64,000 bases of DNA from Dehalococcoidia bacterium (GTDB taxonomy: Bacteria > Chloroflexota > Dehalococcoidia > Tepidiformales > Tepidiformaceae): NCBI GenBank assembly GCA_003104995.1, contig PQAO01000019.1, positions 1-64,000 of the forward strand, read 5' to 3'. Each line of letters opens with the position of its first letter. Positions within the stretch are counted from its first letter, which is position 1. Below are positions 40,428 to 49,632 of the stretch, in pieces. Made by a program: the position numbers and the translations under genes. Below the pieces are notes generated by a model. It saw only the letters and a list, made by a program, of their open reading frames with translations. It did not search any database and was not told the origin of the DNA.

Positions 40428-40831
40428 GGCTTCGCCTCGGCTTCCCGTTCCAGCAGGTGCTCAGTCACCGCCATCAGGCCAGCATACGCGTATACCAGGT
40501 AGTCGCGCGGGTGTAATTCCACCTTCTTCAGCGTCTCTTTCCGCGCTGTCACCGGGTCCCACGAACCGGTCAGCTCGATAGAGTCGTGGTCGATCCCCAT
40601 CTGCAGCTCGTACAGCTCGCCGTCGTCGCATACCACGATGCAGCCGCGTTCAGGGTCGCCCGAAAGCCCGCCGTCATCGCACTCGATCGCGTTGGTGAAC
40701 AGCGCATTGGGGAACGAAGGGAAAGGGTCGAGCTCGGCGCAGGCTTCCTGCAGCAACTGCTGGATCTGCATCGCCGCGCGCTCGAGCACCATGTCGGCCT
40801 GGGATTTCCGCAAGAGTGCCTGGTTTGCCAT
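40424..40831 (-). CDS. hypothetical protein upstream of the TPR gene
   Basis: A 135-residue soluble protein not recognised. It has an amphipathic N-terminal helix (LERAAMQIQQLLQEACAEL) and an acidic beta-rich middle (CIVVCDDGELYELQMGIDHDS). Translationally coupled to the TPR gene by a four-base overlap, so the two products probably work together. Confidence 0.72.
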   Translation of the reverse strand: MANQALLRKSQADMVLERAAMQIQQLLQEACAELDPFPSFPNALFTNAIECDDGGLSGDPERGCIVVCDDGELYELQMGIDHDSIELTGSWDPVTARKETLKKVELHPRDYLVYAYAGLMAVTEHLLEREAEAKP

Positions 40832-41274
40832 CTGTTGGAGAAGTATATGAGGTCGTCTACCCTCCGGTCTCTGTTTTCGCCCTCGATGTCGTCAGATGCC
40901 GAAGACCGCGCCCAGCGCCTCATCCACACGCCGGGGCAGCGCCGGGCTTAATCCGCCGAGCTTCCACCGCAGCAGGGTCCGTCCCCCTCGGTCGCCGGGC
41001 TCACTTCGATCTTCGGCCTTCGTCCCGGGCATACTCGACAACGCCCTGAATCTCCAGCCCTCTTCCCTCGGTAACACGGTTTGAGGGATCTCCCTCCCCC
41101 CCCGCGACATGTCCTTTGTGGCACATCGACTACTTGACACCCGCCAGCCGGTGCTCCTATAAGTCGGAAGACAGCGTGTCCGGACGGCGTGTATCGTCCG
41201 GGAGGCTGAGTGCCGGACCCCGGGGCGCAAGCGGGTCACCCAGGCAGACTAAGACGGCTCGACAAGGATTGCTG
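40832..41274. other. intergenic region between divergent operons
   Basis: A 443-base gap between the minus-strand hypothetical gene and the permease operon. It holds the TTGACA/TATAAG promoter at 41134-41163. I see nothing else that I can support in 40832-41133. Confidence 0.5.
41134..41163 (+). promoter_or_regulatory. strong promoter of the permease operon
   Basis: TTGACA (41134-41139), 18 bases, TATAAG (41158-41163). This is the closest match to the housekeeping consensus in the window. It lies 112 bases before the permease ATG. Confidence 0.7.
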
Positions 41275-42219
41275 ATGCAGAAGTACTTCGTACGCCGGGT
41301 CATCCTGATGCTGCCGACGCTCATTGGGCTGACGTTCGTGGTGTTCATGGCAGTCCGCCTGCTCCCCGGCGACGTGATTAACCAGATCGTCGGGGAATCC
41401 GGCGACGCCACGCCGGAAATGCGCGAGGCACTGGAGGAGCGATACAACCTCAACGGGAACGTGGGTGTGCGCTATGTCGAATGGTCGGCTGGTTTGCTGC
41501 GGGGCGACCTCGGGAACTCCATCATCAGCGACCGCCCCGTCACGCAACACCTGCGTGAACGGGTGGCCGTCACGGTGGAACTCGGCATTCTCGCCCTCAT
41601 CGCATCTCAACTCATTGCGCTACCCGTCGGCATCATTTCCGCCGTCCGCCAGGACTCAATAGTCGACCACCTCGCACGGAGCCTTTCGATCCTGCTGCTT
41701 GCCGTGCCGAGCTTTTGGCTCGCGCTGCTCGCCATCACCTATGGCTTTGTCTGGTTTGGCTGGACGCCCCCATTGCGATACGCCGAAATATGGGACGACC
41801 CTGCATCGAACATCCGCTCGCTCTGGGTGCCCGCCCTCATTCTCGGGGCAGCGCTATCGGGCACCCTCATGCGCCTGACTCGCTCGACCGTTATCGAGGT
41901 GCTGCGCCAGGACTACGTGCGAACCGCCCGGGCGAAAGGCCTGCGCGAGCGAAGCACCGTGCTCCACCACGTAATGCGAAACGCCCTCATCCCGGTCGTG
42001 ACGGTCATCGGGTTGCAGGTGCCAGTCGTGGTGGGCGGAACCGTGGTGCTCGAATCGATATTCGGGCTGCCAGGGCTCGGGAGTTTTCTCCTCGATTCAG
42101 TTCAGCACCGGGACTACCCGGCGGTCCAGGGAGTGGTTTTGATATCGGGCACAGTCGTCATCCTGACGAACTTGCTGGTCGACCTCACCTATCCGCTCCT
42201 CGACCCTCGAATCCGATGA
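41275..42219 (+). CDS. ABC transporter permease, DppB type
   Basis: A 314-residue membrane component of a peptide/nickel-type ABC importer. Six helices; the N-terminal RRVILMLPTLIGLTFVVFMAVRLLPGD is the DppB/OppB signature and DYVRTARAKGLRERSTVLHHVMRNALIPVVT is the EAA loop that contacts the ATPase. ATG 41275 has AAGGA upstream. Followed after 13 bases by the DppC-type permease. No substrate-binding protein or ATPase gene accompanies the pair. Confidence 0.94.
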   Translation: MQKYFVRRVILMLPTLIGLTFVVFMAVRLLPGDVINQIVGESGDATPEMREALEERYNLNGNVGVRYVEWSAGLLRGDLGNSIISDRPVTQHLRERVAVTVELGILALIASQLIALPVGIISAVRQDSIVDHLARSLSILLLAVPSFWLALLAITYGFVWFGWTPPLRYAEIWDDPASNIRSLWVPALILGAALSGTLMRLTRSTVIEVLRQDYVRTARAKGLRERSTVLHHVMRNALIPVVTVIGLQVPVVVGGTVVLESIFGLPGLGSFLLDSVQHRDYPAVQGVVLISGTVVILTNLLVDLTYPLLDPRIR

Positions 42220-42232
42220 ACGAAGCACTTTG

Positions 42233-43138
42233 ATGACAACACCCAAGACAGCCACACTGGAAGTGACTCTCACCAACAACCATTCCCGCGTGAGGCGGTG
42301 GATGAGGGCCTTGCGCGACTTCATCCGATACAAGCCCGTTGGTGCGTTTGGCCTGGCAGTGATCCTGGCTCTACTTGTCACCGCCGCAATTCCTGGAGTG
42401 ATCGCTCCGTCTCATTACAGCGACTTCGACCTGCTCAATCGTTTCCAGGATCCGTCGTCCAGTCACATTTTTGGTACGGATAATCAGGGCCGCGATGTCT
42501 TCAGCCGCGTAGTCTACGGTGCTCGCACATCGGTAACGATTGGCCTGGGGGTGGTGCTGCTGGCAGCAGTATTCTCGACAACTATTGGGCTCGTTTCCGG
42601 CTACTACGGCAAGCTCCCGGATCTCATCATCCAGCGGCTAATCGATATTTGGCAGGCATTTCCTGGTCTCATTTTCATTATCTTCCTGCTGTCGATTTTC
42701 TCTCCAAGCCAGTTGACCTTGATCGTGGCGCTCGGAGTTCTCTTCACAGCCGGCTCCTCGCGCGTAATCCGCAGCTCGGTGCTCCAGGTCAAGCAGGGAC
42801 TGTTCGTCGAAGCTGCCCGGTCCACGGGAGCGTCTGACACGCGAATCTTGTTGAGGCATATCCTCCCCAACATCGCGCCCATTTTGATCATCAACGCTTC
42901 TGTTCAGATCGGAGCGGTGATTCTTGTCGAGACCTCCCTTTCGTTCCTCGGATTCGGAATCCCTCCCCCGTTCCCCTCGTGGGGCGGGATGCTCCAGGCT
43001 GCCCAGCCTGACATGCAGCAACACCCATATCTTGCGCTGTTTCCAGGGCTCGCCATCGTGCTGACGGTCTATTCATTCAACATGCTTGGGGATGCGCTGC
43101 GCGACGTGCTCGACCCTCGAATGCGAGGCATGAGGTGA
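42233..43138 (+). CDS. ABC transporter permease, DppC type
   Basis: A 301-residue partner permease. GTDNQGRDVFSRVVYGARTS is the DppC family mark, the EAA loop is FVEAARSTGASDTRILLRHILPNI, and ETSLSFLGFGIPPPFPSWGGML closes it. ATG 42233 is preceded directly by TTG, which extends by one codon only. Base use here is a little less GC-rich than in neighbours. The substrate may be related to the acyl-CoA pathway encoded next, but a separate promoter (43186) divides them. Confidence 0.94.
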   Translation: MTTPKTATLEVTLTNNHSRVRRWMRALRDFIRYKPVGAFGLAVILALLVTAAIPGVIAPSHYSDFDLLNRFQDPSSSHIFGTDNQGRDVFSRVVYGARTSVTIGLGVVLLAAVFSTTIGLVSGYYGKLPDLIIQRLIDIWQAFPGLIFIIFLLSIFSPSQLTLIVALGVLFTAGSSRVIRSSVLQVKQGLFVEAARSTGASDTRILLRHILPNIAPILIINASVQIGAVILVETSLSFLGFGIPPPFPSWGGMLQAAQPDMQQHPYLALFPGLAIVLTVYSFNMLGDALRDVLDPRMRGMR

Positions 43139-43185
43139 GATTGGCATATGTGATGGCGGCCGCCGCTCATAGGCAGATCGGCTCC

Positions 43186-43214
43186 TTGACAGCTCTGCAG
43201 CCGACCGGTAGCGT
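43186..43214 (+). promoter_or_regulatory. promoter of the catabolic operon
   Basis: TTGACA (43186-43191), 17 bases, TAGCGT (43209-43214), 75 bases before the thiolase-like start. The TAGCGT -10 recurs in the tetR promoter at 60178-60183. Confidence 0.6.
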
Positions 43215-43289
43215 CCCCCGTGGTACAAGCTGTATAGACTTCGCGTCCGACAGCCGCAAATCACAGCTACTGATCCCCGGGAGAAAGCA

Positions 43290-44486
43290 ATGAGAGGACT
43301 GCGCGGAGACGCCGCGATAGTGGGAATTGCCGAGTTTGCGCCCGAGCGCAAACCGTCGCGGACATGGATGGGTGTCGAGGTGTATTCCGAGCTGGCACGG
43401 CAGGCACTGGCCGATGCCGGGCTTTCCATCCGCGACGTGGACGGGCTCATCACCGGAAACAACCTTCTTGAGGCACAGACGTTCATCCCCGCCACGCTTA
43501 TTGAGTACATGGGGATTGAATCGCATTTTTCCGAAGTGCTGGACCTCGGTGGGGCTGCGGGAGCGGGGGCGGTGCTCCGCGCCGCAGCTGCGATCGAATC
43601 GGGGTTCTGCGATACCGTCCTCTGCATCATCCAGACCACCATGCCACCAACGAACCCCCATGCCGCGGCAACGCAGCGCGCTCGCGACTGGGGCGGCGGC
43701 GTCTGGGGCTCGCCCCAGGCTGAGTTCGAAATCCCCTTCGGCGCTATCCAGGGCAGCTACGGCTACGCGATGATCGCCAACCGCTACAAGCACGAGTACG
43801 GGCTAACCTACGAACAGCTGGCGAAAATCGCCGTCGATCAACGCACCAACGCTCTCGCCAACCCCAAGGCAGTATTCCGGAACACACCCCTCACGATCGA
43901 GGATGTACTGAACTCCCCCATGATCGTGGAGCCGTTGCACCTGCTTGAAATCGTGATGCCATGCTTCGGTGGTGCAGCCGTCGTCGTTTCCTCCAAGGAA
44001 ACCGCCGCGCGTGCGAAAAACCGGCCCGCCTACATCATCGGGGCCGGCGAAAACACCACCCACCGCTCCGTCACCTACGACCCGGACTTCACGCACTCGC
44101 CGATCAAGGCGGCGGCCGACCGCGCGTGGGCGATGTCTGGTGTGAAGCACGGCGAGATCGACCTGGCTTCGCTCTACGACTGCTACACGATTACGGTATT
44201 GCTCACCATCGAGGACGCGGGTTTCTGTGCCAAAGGCGAAGGCCCGAAGTTCGTTGAGGAACACAACCTCACCTATAAGGGCGATTTCCCGGTCAATACC
44301 CACGGCGGCCAACTCAGCTTCGGCCAATCCGGGCTCGCCGGCGGTATGTCGCACGTCACCGAGGCCTACCTGCAGATGACCGGACGTGCGGGCGACCGCC
44401 AGCTCAGGCGCTGTGACACCGTCTTCGTCAACGGCAATGGTGGCATCATGAGTGAGCAGGTTTCGCTCATCCTGAGGGGAGGCTAA
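43290..44486 (+). CDS. thiolase-fold protein lacking the catalytic Cys (Ltp-like)
   Basis: A 398-residue member of the SCP2-thiolase/lipid-transfer-like group. AAIVGIAEFAPERK opens the fold, HGGQLSFGQSGLAGGMSHV and RCDTVFVNGNGG end it. Where thiolases carry the acylated cysteine (compare ACGSS in the third thiolase at 62965), this protein has Gly in LGGAAGAGAV. Such Cys-less proteins with a DUF35 partner include Ltp2-type retro-aldolases of steroid side-chain breakdown. First gene of the operon; its DUF35 partner starts three bases after its stop. Confidence 0.85.
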   Translation: MRGLRGDAAIVGIAEFAPERKPSRTWMGVEVYSELARQALADAGLSIRDVDGLITGNNLLEAQTFIPATLIEYMGIESHFSEVLDLGGAAGAGAVLRAAAAIESGFCDTVLCIIQTTMPPTNPHAAATQRARDWGGGVWGSPQAEFEIPFGAIQGSYGYAMIANRYKHEYGLTYEQLAKIAVDQRTNALANPKAVFRNTPLTIEDVLNSPMIVEPLHLLEIVMPCFGGAAVVVSSKETAARAKNRPAYIIGAGENTTHRSVTYDPDFTHSPIKAAADRAWAMSGVKHGEIDLASLYDCYTITVLLTIEDAGFCAKGEGPKFVEEHNLTYKGDFPVNTHGGQLSFGQSGLAGGMSHVTEAYLQMTGRAGDRQLRRCDTVFVNGNGGIMSEQVSLILRGG

Positions 44487-44489
44487 GCG

Positions 44490-44921
44490 ATGTCAACCTA
44501 TCGAAAAGAGACAGTGCCCATCCCGGTCCCCAGCCCCATCACCCAGCCCTTCTGGGATGCGACCAAGGAGCATCGCCTGCTTCTCCAGACCTGCGACAGC
44601 GGCCACATCTTCTACTACGCCCGCAGTCACTGCCCCAACTGCCTCTCCTCCCAGCTCGAGTGGGTAGAGGCGAGCGGGCGGGGCAAGCTGTATAGCTACA
44701 CTGTGGCGTGGCGCGAACAGTCACCTGATTTCGCGGCCGACGTACCTTACATCATCGCCGCGATTACCCTGGACGAAGGTCCGCGCATGACCAGCCTCCT
44801 GGTGGAAACGAAGCCGGAGGACGTGGAGATCGACGGGGCAGTTGAACTCGTCTGGGACGATGTCTCGCCGGAGATCTCGATGCCCTACTTCCGTCCGGTT
44901 GCAAAGGTGGGGGCGGCGTGA
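44490..44921 (+). CDS. DUF35 zinc-ribbon/OB-fold partner protein
   Basis: A 143-residue protein with an N-terminal helix (FWDATKEHRLLLQ), a rubredoxin-like zinc ribbon and an OB fold. The ribbon reads TCDSGH...HCPNC: the first knuckle has only one Cys, so zinc binding may use His or be weak. YSYTVAWREQSPDFAADVPYIIAAITLDEGPRMTSLLV is the OB part. Proteins of this type form complexes with adjacent thiolase-like subunits and are needed for their activity. It overlaps the CoA-transferase gene by four bases. Confidence 0.9.
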   Translation: MSTYRKETVPIPVPSPITQPFWDATKEHRLLLQTCDSGHIFYYARSHCPNCLSSQLEWVEASGRGKLYSYTVAWREQSPDFAADVPYIIAAITLDEGPRMTSLLVETKPEDVEIDGAVELVWDDVSPEISMPYFRPVAKVGAA

Positions 44922-47284
44922 CCCTGCTCCAGAACTTGCGTGTGGTCGAGATCTCTGCGAACGGATCGGCCGCGACGGCCGCGAAGCACTTTGCCGACTG
45001 GGGCGCGCGCGTCACCATAATCGAGCCCCCGGGCGGCACGCCGTTGCGCATGGCTACCCCCCACTTCGAGGCGGGCGGCAAGCGACAGAGCGCGCCGTGG
45101 GCCTGGCTCTCCCGCGGGAAGACCGCGATCAACTCGCCGGTATCGGCCGACGACGCACGTGCTCTGTGCGAAACCGCGGACGTCGTCTTCGTGGAAAGCG
45201 AACTCGCTGCCAGCGTCCTCGGCCTGCAGCCATCCGAGGTACGTCCGCACTTCGAAGGCAAGACAACCGTTGTCCTGATCTCGCCTTTCGCGACAGACGG
45301 GCCCTATAGCTCCTACACCGCCAGTGACCTCGGTATCGTTGCCCTCGGCGGCTGGGCGGGCATGATCGGTGACCCCGACCGAGAACCCCTGCGTCCCGGC
45401 GGCGAAGTCATGTACCGGACGACCGGGCTGTTTGCCGCCATGGCGGCAATGACCGCTTTGCGCCACCTGCGCCTTGGCGGTGCGCCGCAGTTCGTCGATA
45501 TCTCGGCCCAGGCGGTCGCGACTTCGCTCATCGTCTCGCCCTGGCTGATGAAGAGCATGAATGGCACCCTCCAGGGCCGCGCGGGCGTGCACTGGCCGAA
45601 CACGGTGGGCGAGTGCAAGGACGGCTACGTCGGCGTTTCACCCCTTACGGCAGCCCACTGGGAGCTGCTCTGCCAGATGATGGGTATCGCGGACGTGCTG
45701 GACGAGCCCGGCGGCCGCGAACCCGCTTATCGCGTGGTCCACAGCGAGGAACTGTATGCTCGCGTCCGCCCCTGGCTTAGCCAGCACACACGCGACGAGA
45801 TTGTCACGCAAGCCCAATCCTGGCGGCTACCTTCGGCGTCGGTGCAGTCGGTCGACGAACGGCTTCGCTGCCCCCAGCTCGAAGCACGCGGCTTTTGGAA
45901 AGAGGCGGAGATCGACCAGCTCGCCGTGAAGGTGCCGCGCGTCCCCTACTCCATAGTGGGAACCCCACCCGCTGTCCGCGGACCGCTCCAGGCGAGCGGT
46001 CCGGAGCCTATCCAGCCTGCGCACTCCCGGCAGGCTACAAGCGGGTCAGCGCCAGCGCGCCCTTTCGAAGGCATCCGCATCCTCGACCTGACGTGGTTCT
46101 GGTCTGGCCCGTACGCCACCATGATGCTGGGCGCTCTCGGCGCGGATGTGCTCAAGATCGAGTCGGTCCAGCGCCCGGACTCCTACCGTTACACCGCCGT
46201 CAGCTCGACGCTTGACGATTGGTACGAGCGGGGTCCTCTCTGGAACGATGCCAACTGTGACAAGCGGGGGATCACCCTCGATCTGAACTCCTCCGAGGGC
46301 ATGGAACTCTTCCGGCAACTGGCGGAGCAGGCAGATGTGGTCATCAGCAACTTCTCCAACCGGGTGATGCCTAACCTCGGCCTCACGCCCGAGAAGATCC
46401 TTGAAATCAATCCGAAGCTTATCGCCGTGACCATGCCCGGCTATGGCATGGGTGGCCCCTGGGAGAACTGGGTTGGCTACGGCGTCGCGTTCGAGCAGCT
46501 TGGGGTGTGCGCATCCATCACCGGCTACCCCGATAGCGTGCCGCGCATCCCGGGTGGGTTCTGCGACCCGGTCGTCGGCGTCCACGCCGTGATGGCGGTC
46601 GAACTCGCTCTTCTGCGCCGCGAGCAGACCGGCAAGGGTGCCATTGTGGAAGTCCCGCAGAGCGAGACTCTCGAGAGCCTCTGGGCCCCCGAGCACATCG
46701 CAGTCCAGCATGGGGCTCCGGTGCCCACGCGCCGCGCCAACAAACACGAATGGATGGCGCCCCACAACGTCTACCGCGTCGCCGGCGATGACAATTGGCT
46801 CAGCATCGCCGTCTCGAGCGACGCTGAGTTCACCGCGCTCGTCACCGCGCTTGGCCTCGCCGGGCTTGCCGCGGATCAAAGATTCGCCTCGGTGTCAGCA
46901 CGTAAGGCGAATGAAGCAGCGCTTGACGAGCAGCTCGCCGGTGTCCTCAAGGATCGGGATGGCCAGGAGATGGAGCGGCTGCTCCAGGGACAGCACGTGA
47001 AAGCATGCCGTGTGGTGAAGCCCCCGGAGCTTACCGAAGACGCGAACCTCGCCCACCTGGGCTTCTTCATGGAACTCACACGCCCGATCACAGGGACGCA
47101 CCGGTTCAAGCTCTGGCCGTTCCGGTTCAGCGGCATAGAGACCTCGCATCACCGGCCTCCCCCGCTGCTCGGCCAGCATACGCGCGATGTTCTCAGCGCA
47201 ACTCTCGGACTCAGCGACCAAGCTTTGGATGACCTCGAAGCCGCTCATGTAATCGGCACTGTGCCAATTGGGTTCAACGGATGA
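44918..47284 (+). CDS. fused double family III CoA-transferase
   Basis: A 788-residue protein containing two CaiB/BaiF (family III) CoA-transferase domains in one chain, about 1-375 and 385-780. Each has the entry block (VVEISANGSAATAAKHFADWGARVTIIEPP; ILDLTWFWSGPYATMMLGALGADVLKIES) and central G-rich segments. Family III enzymes act as interlocked dimers, so the fusion may form the pair from one chain. At the usual catalytic Asp (VDVSxxDA) the N-half reads VDISAQAV and the C-half VEVPQSET, so Asp is missing in both. It probably moves CoA to the pathway acid, if active. GTG start at 44918. Confidence 0.88.
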   Translation: MTLLQNLRVVEISANGSAATAAKHFADWGARVTIIEPPGGTPLRMATPHFEAGGKRQSAPWAWLSRGKTAINSPVSADDARALCETADVVFVESELAASVLGLQPSEVRPHFEGKTTVVLISPFATDGPYSSYTASDLGIVALGGWAGMIGDPDREPLRPGGEVMYRTTGLFAAMAAMTALRHLRLGGAPQFVDISAQAVATSLIVSPWLMKSMNGTLQGRAGVHWPNTVGECKDGYVGVSPLTAAHWELLCQMMGIADVLDEPGGREPAYRVVHSEELYARVRPWLSQHTRDEIVTQAQSWRLPSASVQSVDERLRCPQLEARGFWKEAEIDQLAVKVPRVPYSIVGTPPAVRGPLQASGPEPIQPAHSRQATSGSAPARPFEGIRILDLTWFWSGPYATMMLGALGADVLKIESVQRPDSYRYTAVSSTLDDWYERGPLWNDANCDKRGITLDLNSSEGMELFRQLAEQADVVISNFSNRVMPNLGLTPEKILEINPKLIAVTMPGYGMGGPWENWVGYGVAFEQLGVCASITGYPDSVPRIPGGFCDPVVGVHAVMAVELALLRREQTGKGAIVEVPQSETLESLWAPEHIAVQHGAPVPTRRANKHEWMAPHNVYRVAGDDNWLSIAVSSDAEFTALVTALGLAGLAADQRFASVSARKANEAALDEQLAGVLKDRDGQEMERLLQGQHVKACRVVKPPELTEDANLAHLGFFMELTRPITGTHRFKLWPFRFSGIETSHHRPPPLLGQHTRDVLSATLGLSDQALDDLEAAHVIGTVPIGFNG

Positions 47285-47318
47285 CGGTCAAGACCCATTC
47301 CTGCCAGAAGGAGACTCC

Positions 47319-48479
47319 ATGGACTTCAAGTATCCCCCAGAAGTTGAGGCGTTCAGGGAGGAGTTCCGCACCTACCTCGATCGCATCGTCACGCCTGAGC
47401 TCAAAGCCGCGATGGCGCGTTCACATGACCAGACGCCACCGGAAGTTCATGCATTTTGGAGACAGATGGGGGCCGATGGTTACCTCGGCTTCGGCTGGCC
47501 CAAGGAGTATGGCGGCGGCGGCAAGTCCGTGCTCTTCTTGCATGCCTTCAACCACGAGATGGGCTACCGTAACCTGCCCGTGCCCGTGGTCACGCTCAAC
47601 ACCGTCGGGCCCGCCCTCATGCGTGTGGGCACCGAGGAACAGAAGCAGGAGTTCCTTCCCCGCATTCTCCGTGCCGAGATCGAATTCGCTATCGGCTACA
47701 CCGAGCCTGAAGCCGGGACGGATCTCGCTTCGCTGAAGACTAGCGCCGTGCGCGATGGCGACGAGTGGGTGATCAACGGCCGCAAGGTCTTCACGACCGG
47801 TGCCCACCAGGCCGACTACCTCTGGATGGCCGTCCGCACCGACCCTGATGCACCGAAGCACCGCGGCATCTCCCTGCTCATCGTGCCGCTCGATTCCGAA
47901 GGCATCGAAGTCCAGCCGTTCCACACCATGGCGGGCCACCGCACCAACCTCACGTTCTACGACAATGTGCGCGTGCCGGCCTCCGCCCTTGTCGGCGAGG
48001 AGAACCGCGGCTGGTACTACATGACCACTCAGCTCGACTTCGAGCGCGTGGCCATCAGCCCGATTCCCCAGATGGAGCGCATCGTCAACAGCATCAAGGA
48101 GCTCTTCAAGGATGGCCTTGGCCCGGACGAGACCTGGACGCGTTCTGCCCTCGCATCCATGATCGCCGACCTCAACGTCCTCCAGGTGCTCGACATGAAG
48201 ACTGCCGCCATCGTCGCAAACGGCGATGTGCCCCTGGCCGAGGCCTCCATGCTCAAGGTGCTCTCCAACGAGTTCAAACTGAGGCACCTGGCCGACGTTG
48301 TGCAGATGCTTGGTGAGCCTTCGCTACTCGCTACGGGCTCCTCTGGCGGTCTTATCGATGAATGGGGGCAGTCCTATGAAGGGCAACTCCGGGGCTCTTC
48401 CGTCAACCTCTTTGGTGGCGGCAGCAACGATATCCAGCGGGACCTGATGGCGATTCACGGTCTCGGTCTGCCGAGGTGA
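47319..48479 (+). CDS. acyl-CoA dehydrogenase, first of a tandem pair
   Basis: A 386-residue FAD-dependent acyl-CoA dehydrogenase. GWPKEYGGGG, IGYTEPEAGTDLASLKT (flavin/substrate loop) and LRGSSVNLFGGGSNDIQRDLMA near the end are present. At the site of the medium-chain type catalytic Glu (YEGT) it has FGGG, so the base is elsewhere or in the partner. ATG 47319 has AAGGAG at good distance. Together with the next gene it resembles heteromeric pairs such as ChsE1/ChsE2 for branched or cyclic side chains. Confidence 0.93.
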   Translation: MDFKYPPEVEAFREEFRTYLDRIVTPELKAAMARSHDQTPPEVHAFWRQMGADGYLGFGWPKEYGGGGKSVLFLHAFNHEMGYRNLPVPVVTLNTVGPALMRVGTEEQKQEFLPRILRAEIEFAIGYTEPEAGTDLASLKTSAVRDGDEWVINGRKVFTTGAHQADYLWMAVRTDPDAPKHRGISLLIVPLDSEGIEVQPFHTMAGHRTNLTFYDNVRVPASALVGEENRGWYYMTTQLDFERVAISPIPQMERIVNSIKELFKDGLGPDETWTRSALASMIADLNVLQVLDMKTAAIVANGDVPLAEASMLKVLSNEFKLRHLADVVQMLGEPSLLATGSSGGLIDEWGQSYEGQLRGSSVNLFGGGSNDIQRDLMAIHGLGLPR

Positions 48480-48484
48480 CCTCA

Positions 48485-49615
48485 ATGCGATTCCAGGACT
48501 CGGACACACAGAAACTCCTTCGCGAGACAACCCGCGCTTTCTTGGCGGACAAGTTCCCGCACGCCCGCCTCTACGCGATCGAAAAGGGCGAGAATCCCCT
48601 TACCGCAGACGAAGTCCGTGGATTTGCGGAACTCGGCTGGCTTGGGCTTACCGTGCCCGAGAACAAAGGTGGCGCTGGCGCCACCCTCCTCGATGCCGCC
48701 GTTGTCATCGATGAGTTCGGGTACGCCGCCGTGCCCGCGCCCATCGTCGTAACAATCGTGGCTTCGCAGCTGCTCGCCAGCGTGGAAGCCGCCCCCGAAC
48801 ACTTGTCGCAGCTGACCGAGGGCACGGCGATCTATACCGTGAGCGCGGCCACCCGCCGGCGCGGCCCCATCCGGTACGGCACTCTGGCCGGTGCCGCAGC
48901 CCTTTCGATGAACAACGGCACGCTCACCGGCACCTTGCCGCTCGTTCCTTTTGCTGGCATCGCGACCTTCGTCCTCGCACCACTTACGGTCGATGGCGAG
49001 CCCGCCTTCGGCCTGATTCCGCTCGTGGGCGCCCGGATCGAGCCCGTCCGTGTCCTTGACCGCGCGTCGACGGCCCATGTTCACTTTGATGGTGCCAGCG
49101 CCAACGGCGCGATCCTTCTGGCAACCGGCCCGGCGGCCGTGGAGATGCACGAGCTGTGTGACGCCCTGATGACGGGCTTCTCCGTGGTGGAAACCGGCGG
49201 ACTCATGCGTCGCGTGCTGGAGATGAGCACAACCTATATCTCCAACCGGGTGCAGTTCGGCCAGCCCGTCGCCAAGTTCCAGGCCGCCCGGCACCGCGCC
49301 GCCGAACTGCTCATGCAGTCCGAAAGCGCGCGCTGGGCTGCCTACCACGCCATCTGGCGACTGGAGGAGGATCCCTCGGACCGTCGCGAGATCTGGCTTG
49401 CCAAGCACTGGTCGAACCGTGCTGGCCCCCGCATGTTTGAACTCGCCCATCTCCTTCATGGCGGCGTAGGCGTGGGCTTGGACTATCCGCTGCACCTGTA
49501 CACGCAGTGGCTCGAGTCGGCAGCAGTCCAGGCCGGCACCCAGAACGAAATGACCAACCGCATCGTTGAGGAAGCCGTCCCCTCCGCCGGCAAGCTCGCA
49601 ACCGCGGCACGATAG
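48485..49615 (+). CDS. acyl-CoA dehydrogenase, second of the pair
   Basis: A 376-residue, more divergent acyl-CoA dehydrogenase. ELGWLGLTVPENKGGAGATLLDAAVVIDEFG is the N-terminal helical block and HLLHGGVGVGLDYPLHLYTQWLESAAVQAGTQNEMTNRI the end. The middle beta domain lacks a clean TEPxxGSD loop, as in the non-canonical subunit of heteromeric dehydrogenases. GAGGTGA five bases before ATG 48485 is an ideal ribosome site and overlaps the stop of the first subunit gene. Confidence 0.92.
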   Translation: MRFQDSDTQKLLRETTRAFLADKFPHARLYAIEKGENPLTADEVRGFAELGWLGLTVPENKGGAGATLLDAAVVIDEFGYAAVPAPIVVTIVASQLLASVEAAPEHLSQLTEGTAIYTVSAATRRRGPIRYGTLAGAAALSMNNGTLTGTLPLVPFAGIATFVLAPLTVDGEPAFGLIPLVGARIEPVRVLDRASTAHVHFDGASANGAILLATGPAAVEMHELCDALMTGFSVVETGGLMRRVLEMSTTYISNRVQFGQPVAKFQAARHRAAELLMQSESARWAAYHAIWRLEEDPSDRREIWLAKHWSNRAGPRMFELAHLLHGGVGVGLDYPLHLYTQWLESAAVQAGTQNEMTNRIVEEAVPSAGKLATAAR

Positions 49616-49632
49616 GCAAGGAAGACGAGCAC

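Noticed and set aside
40832-41130. A gene in the gap before the permease operon
   Set aside because: The short frames on both strands lack ribosome sites and any family feature.
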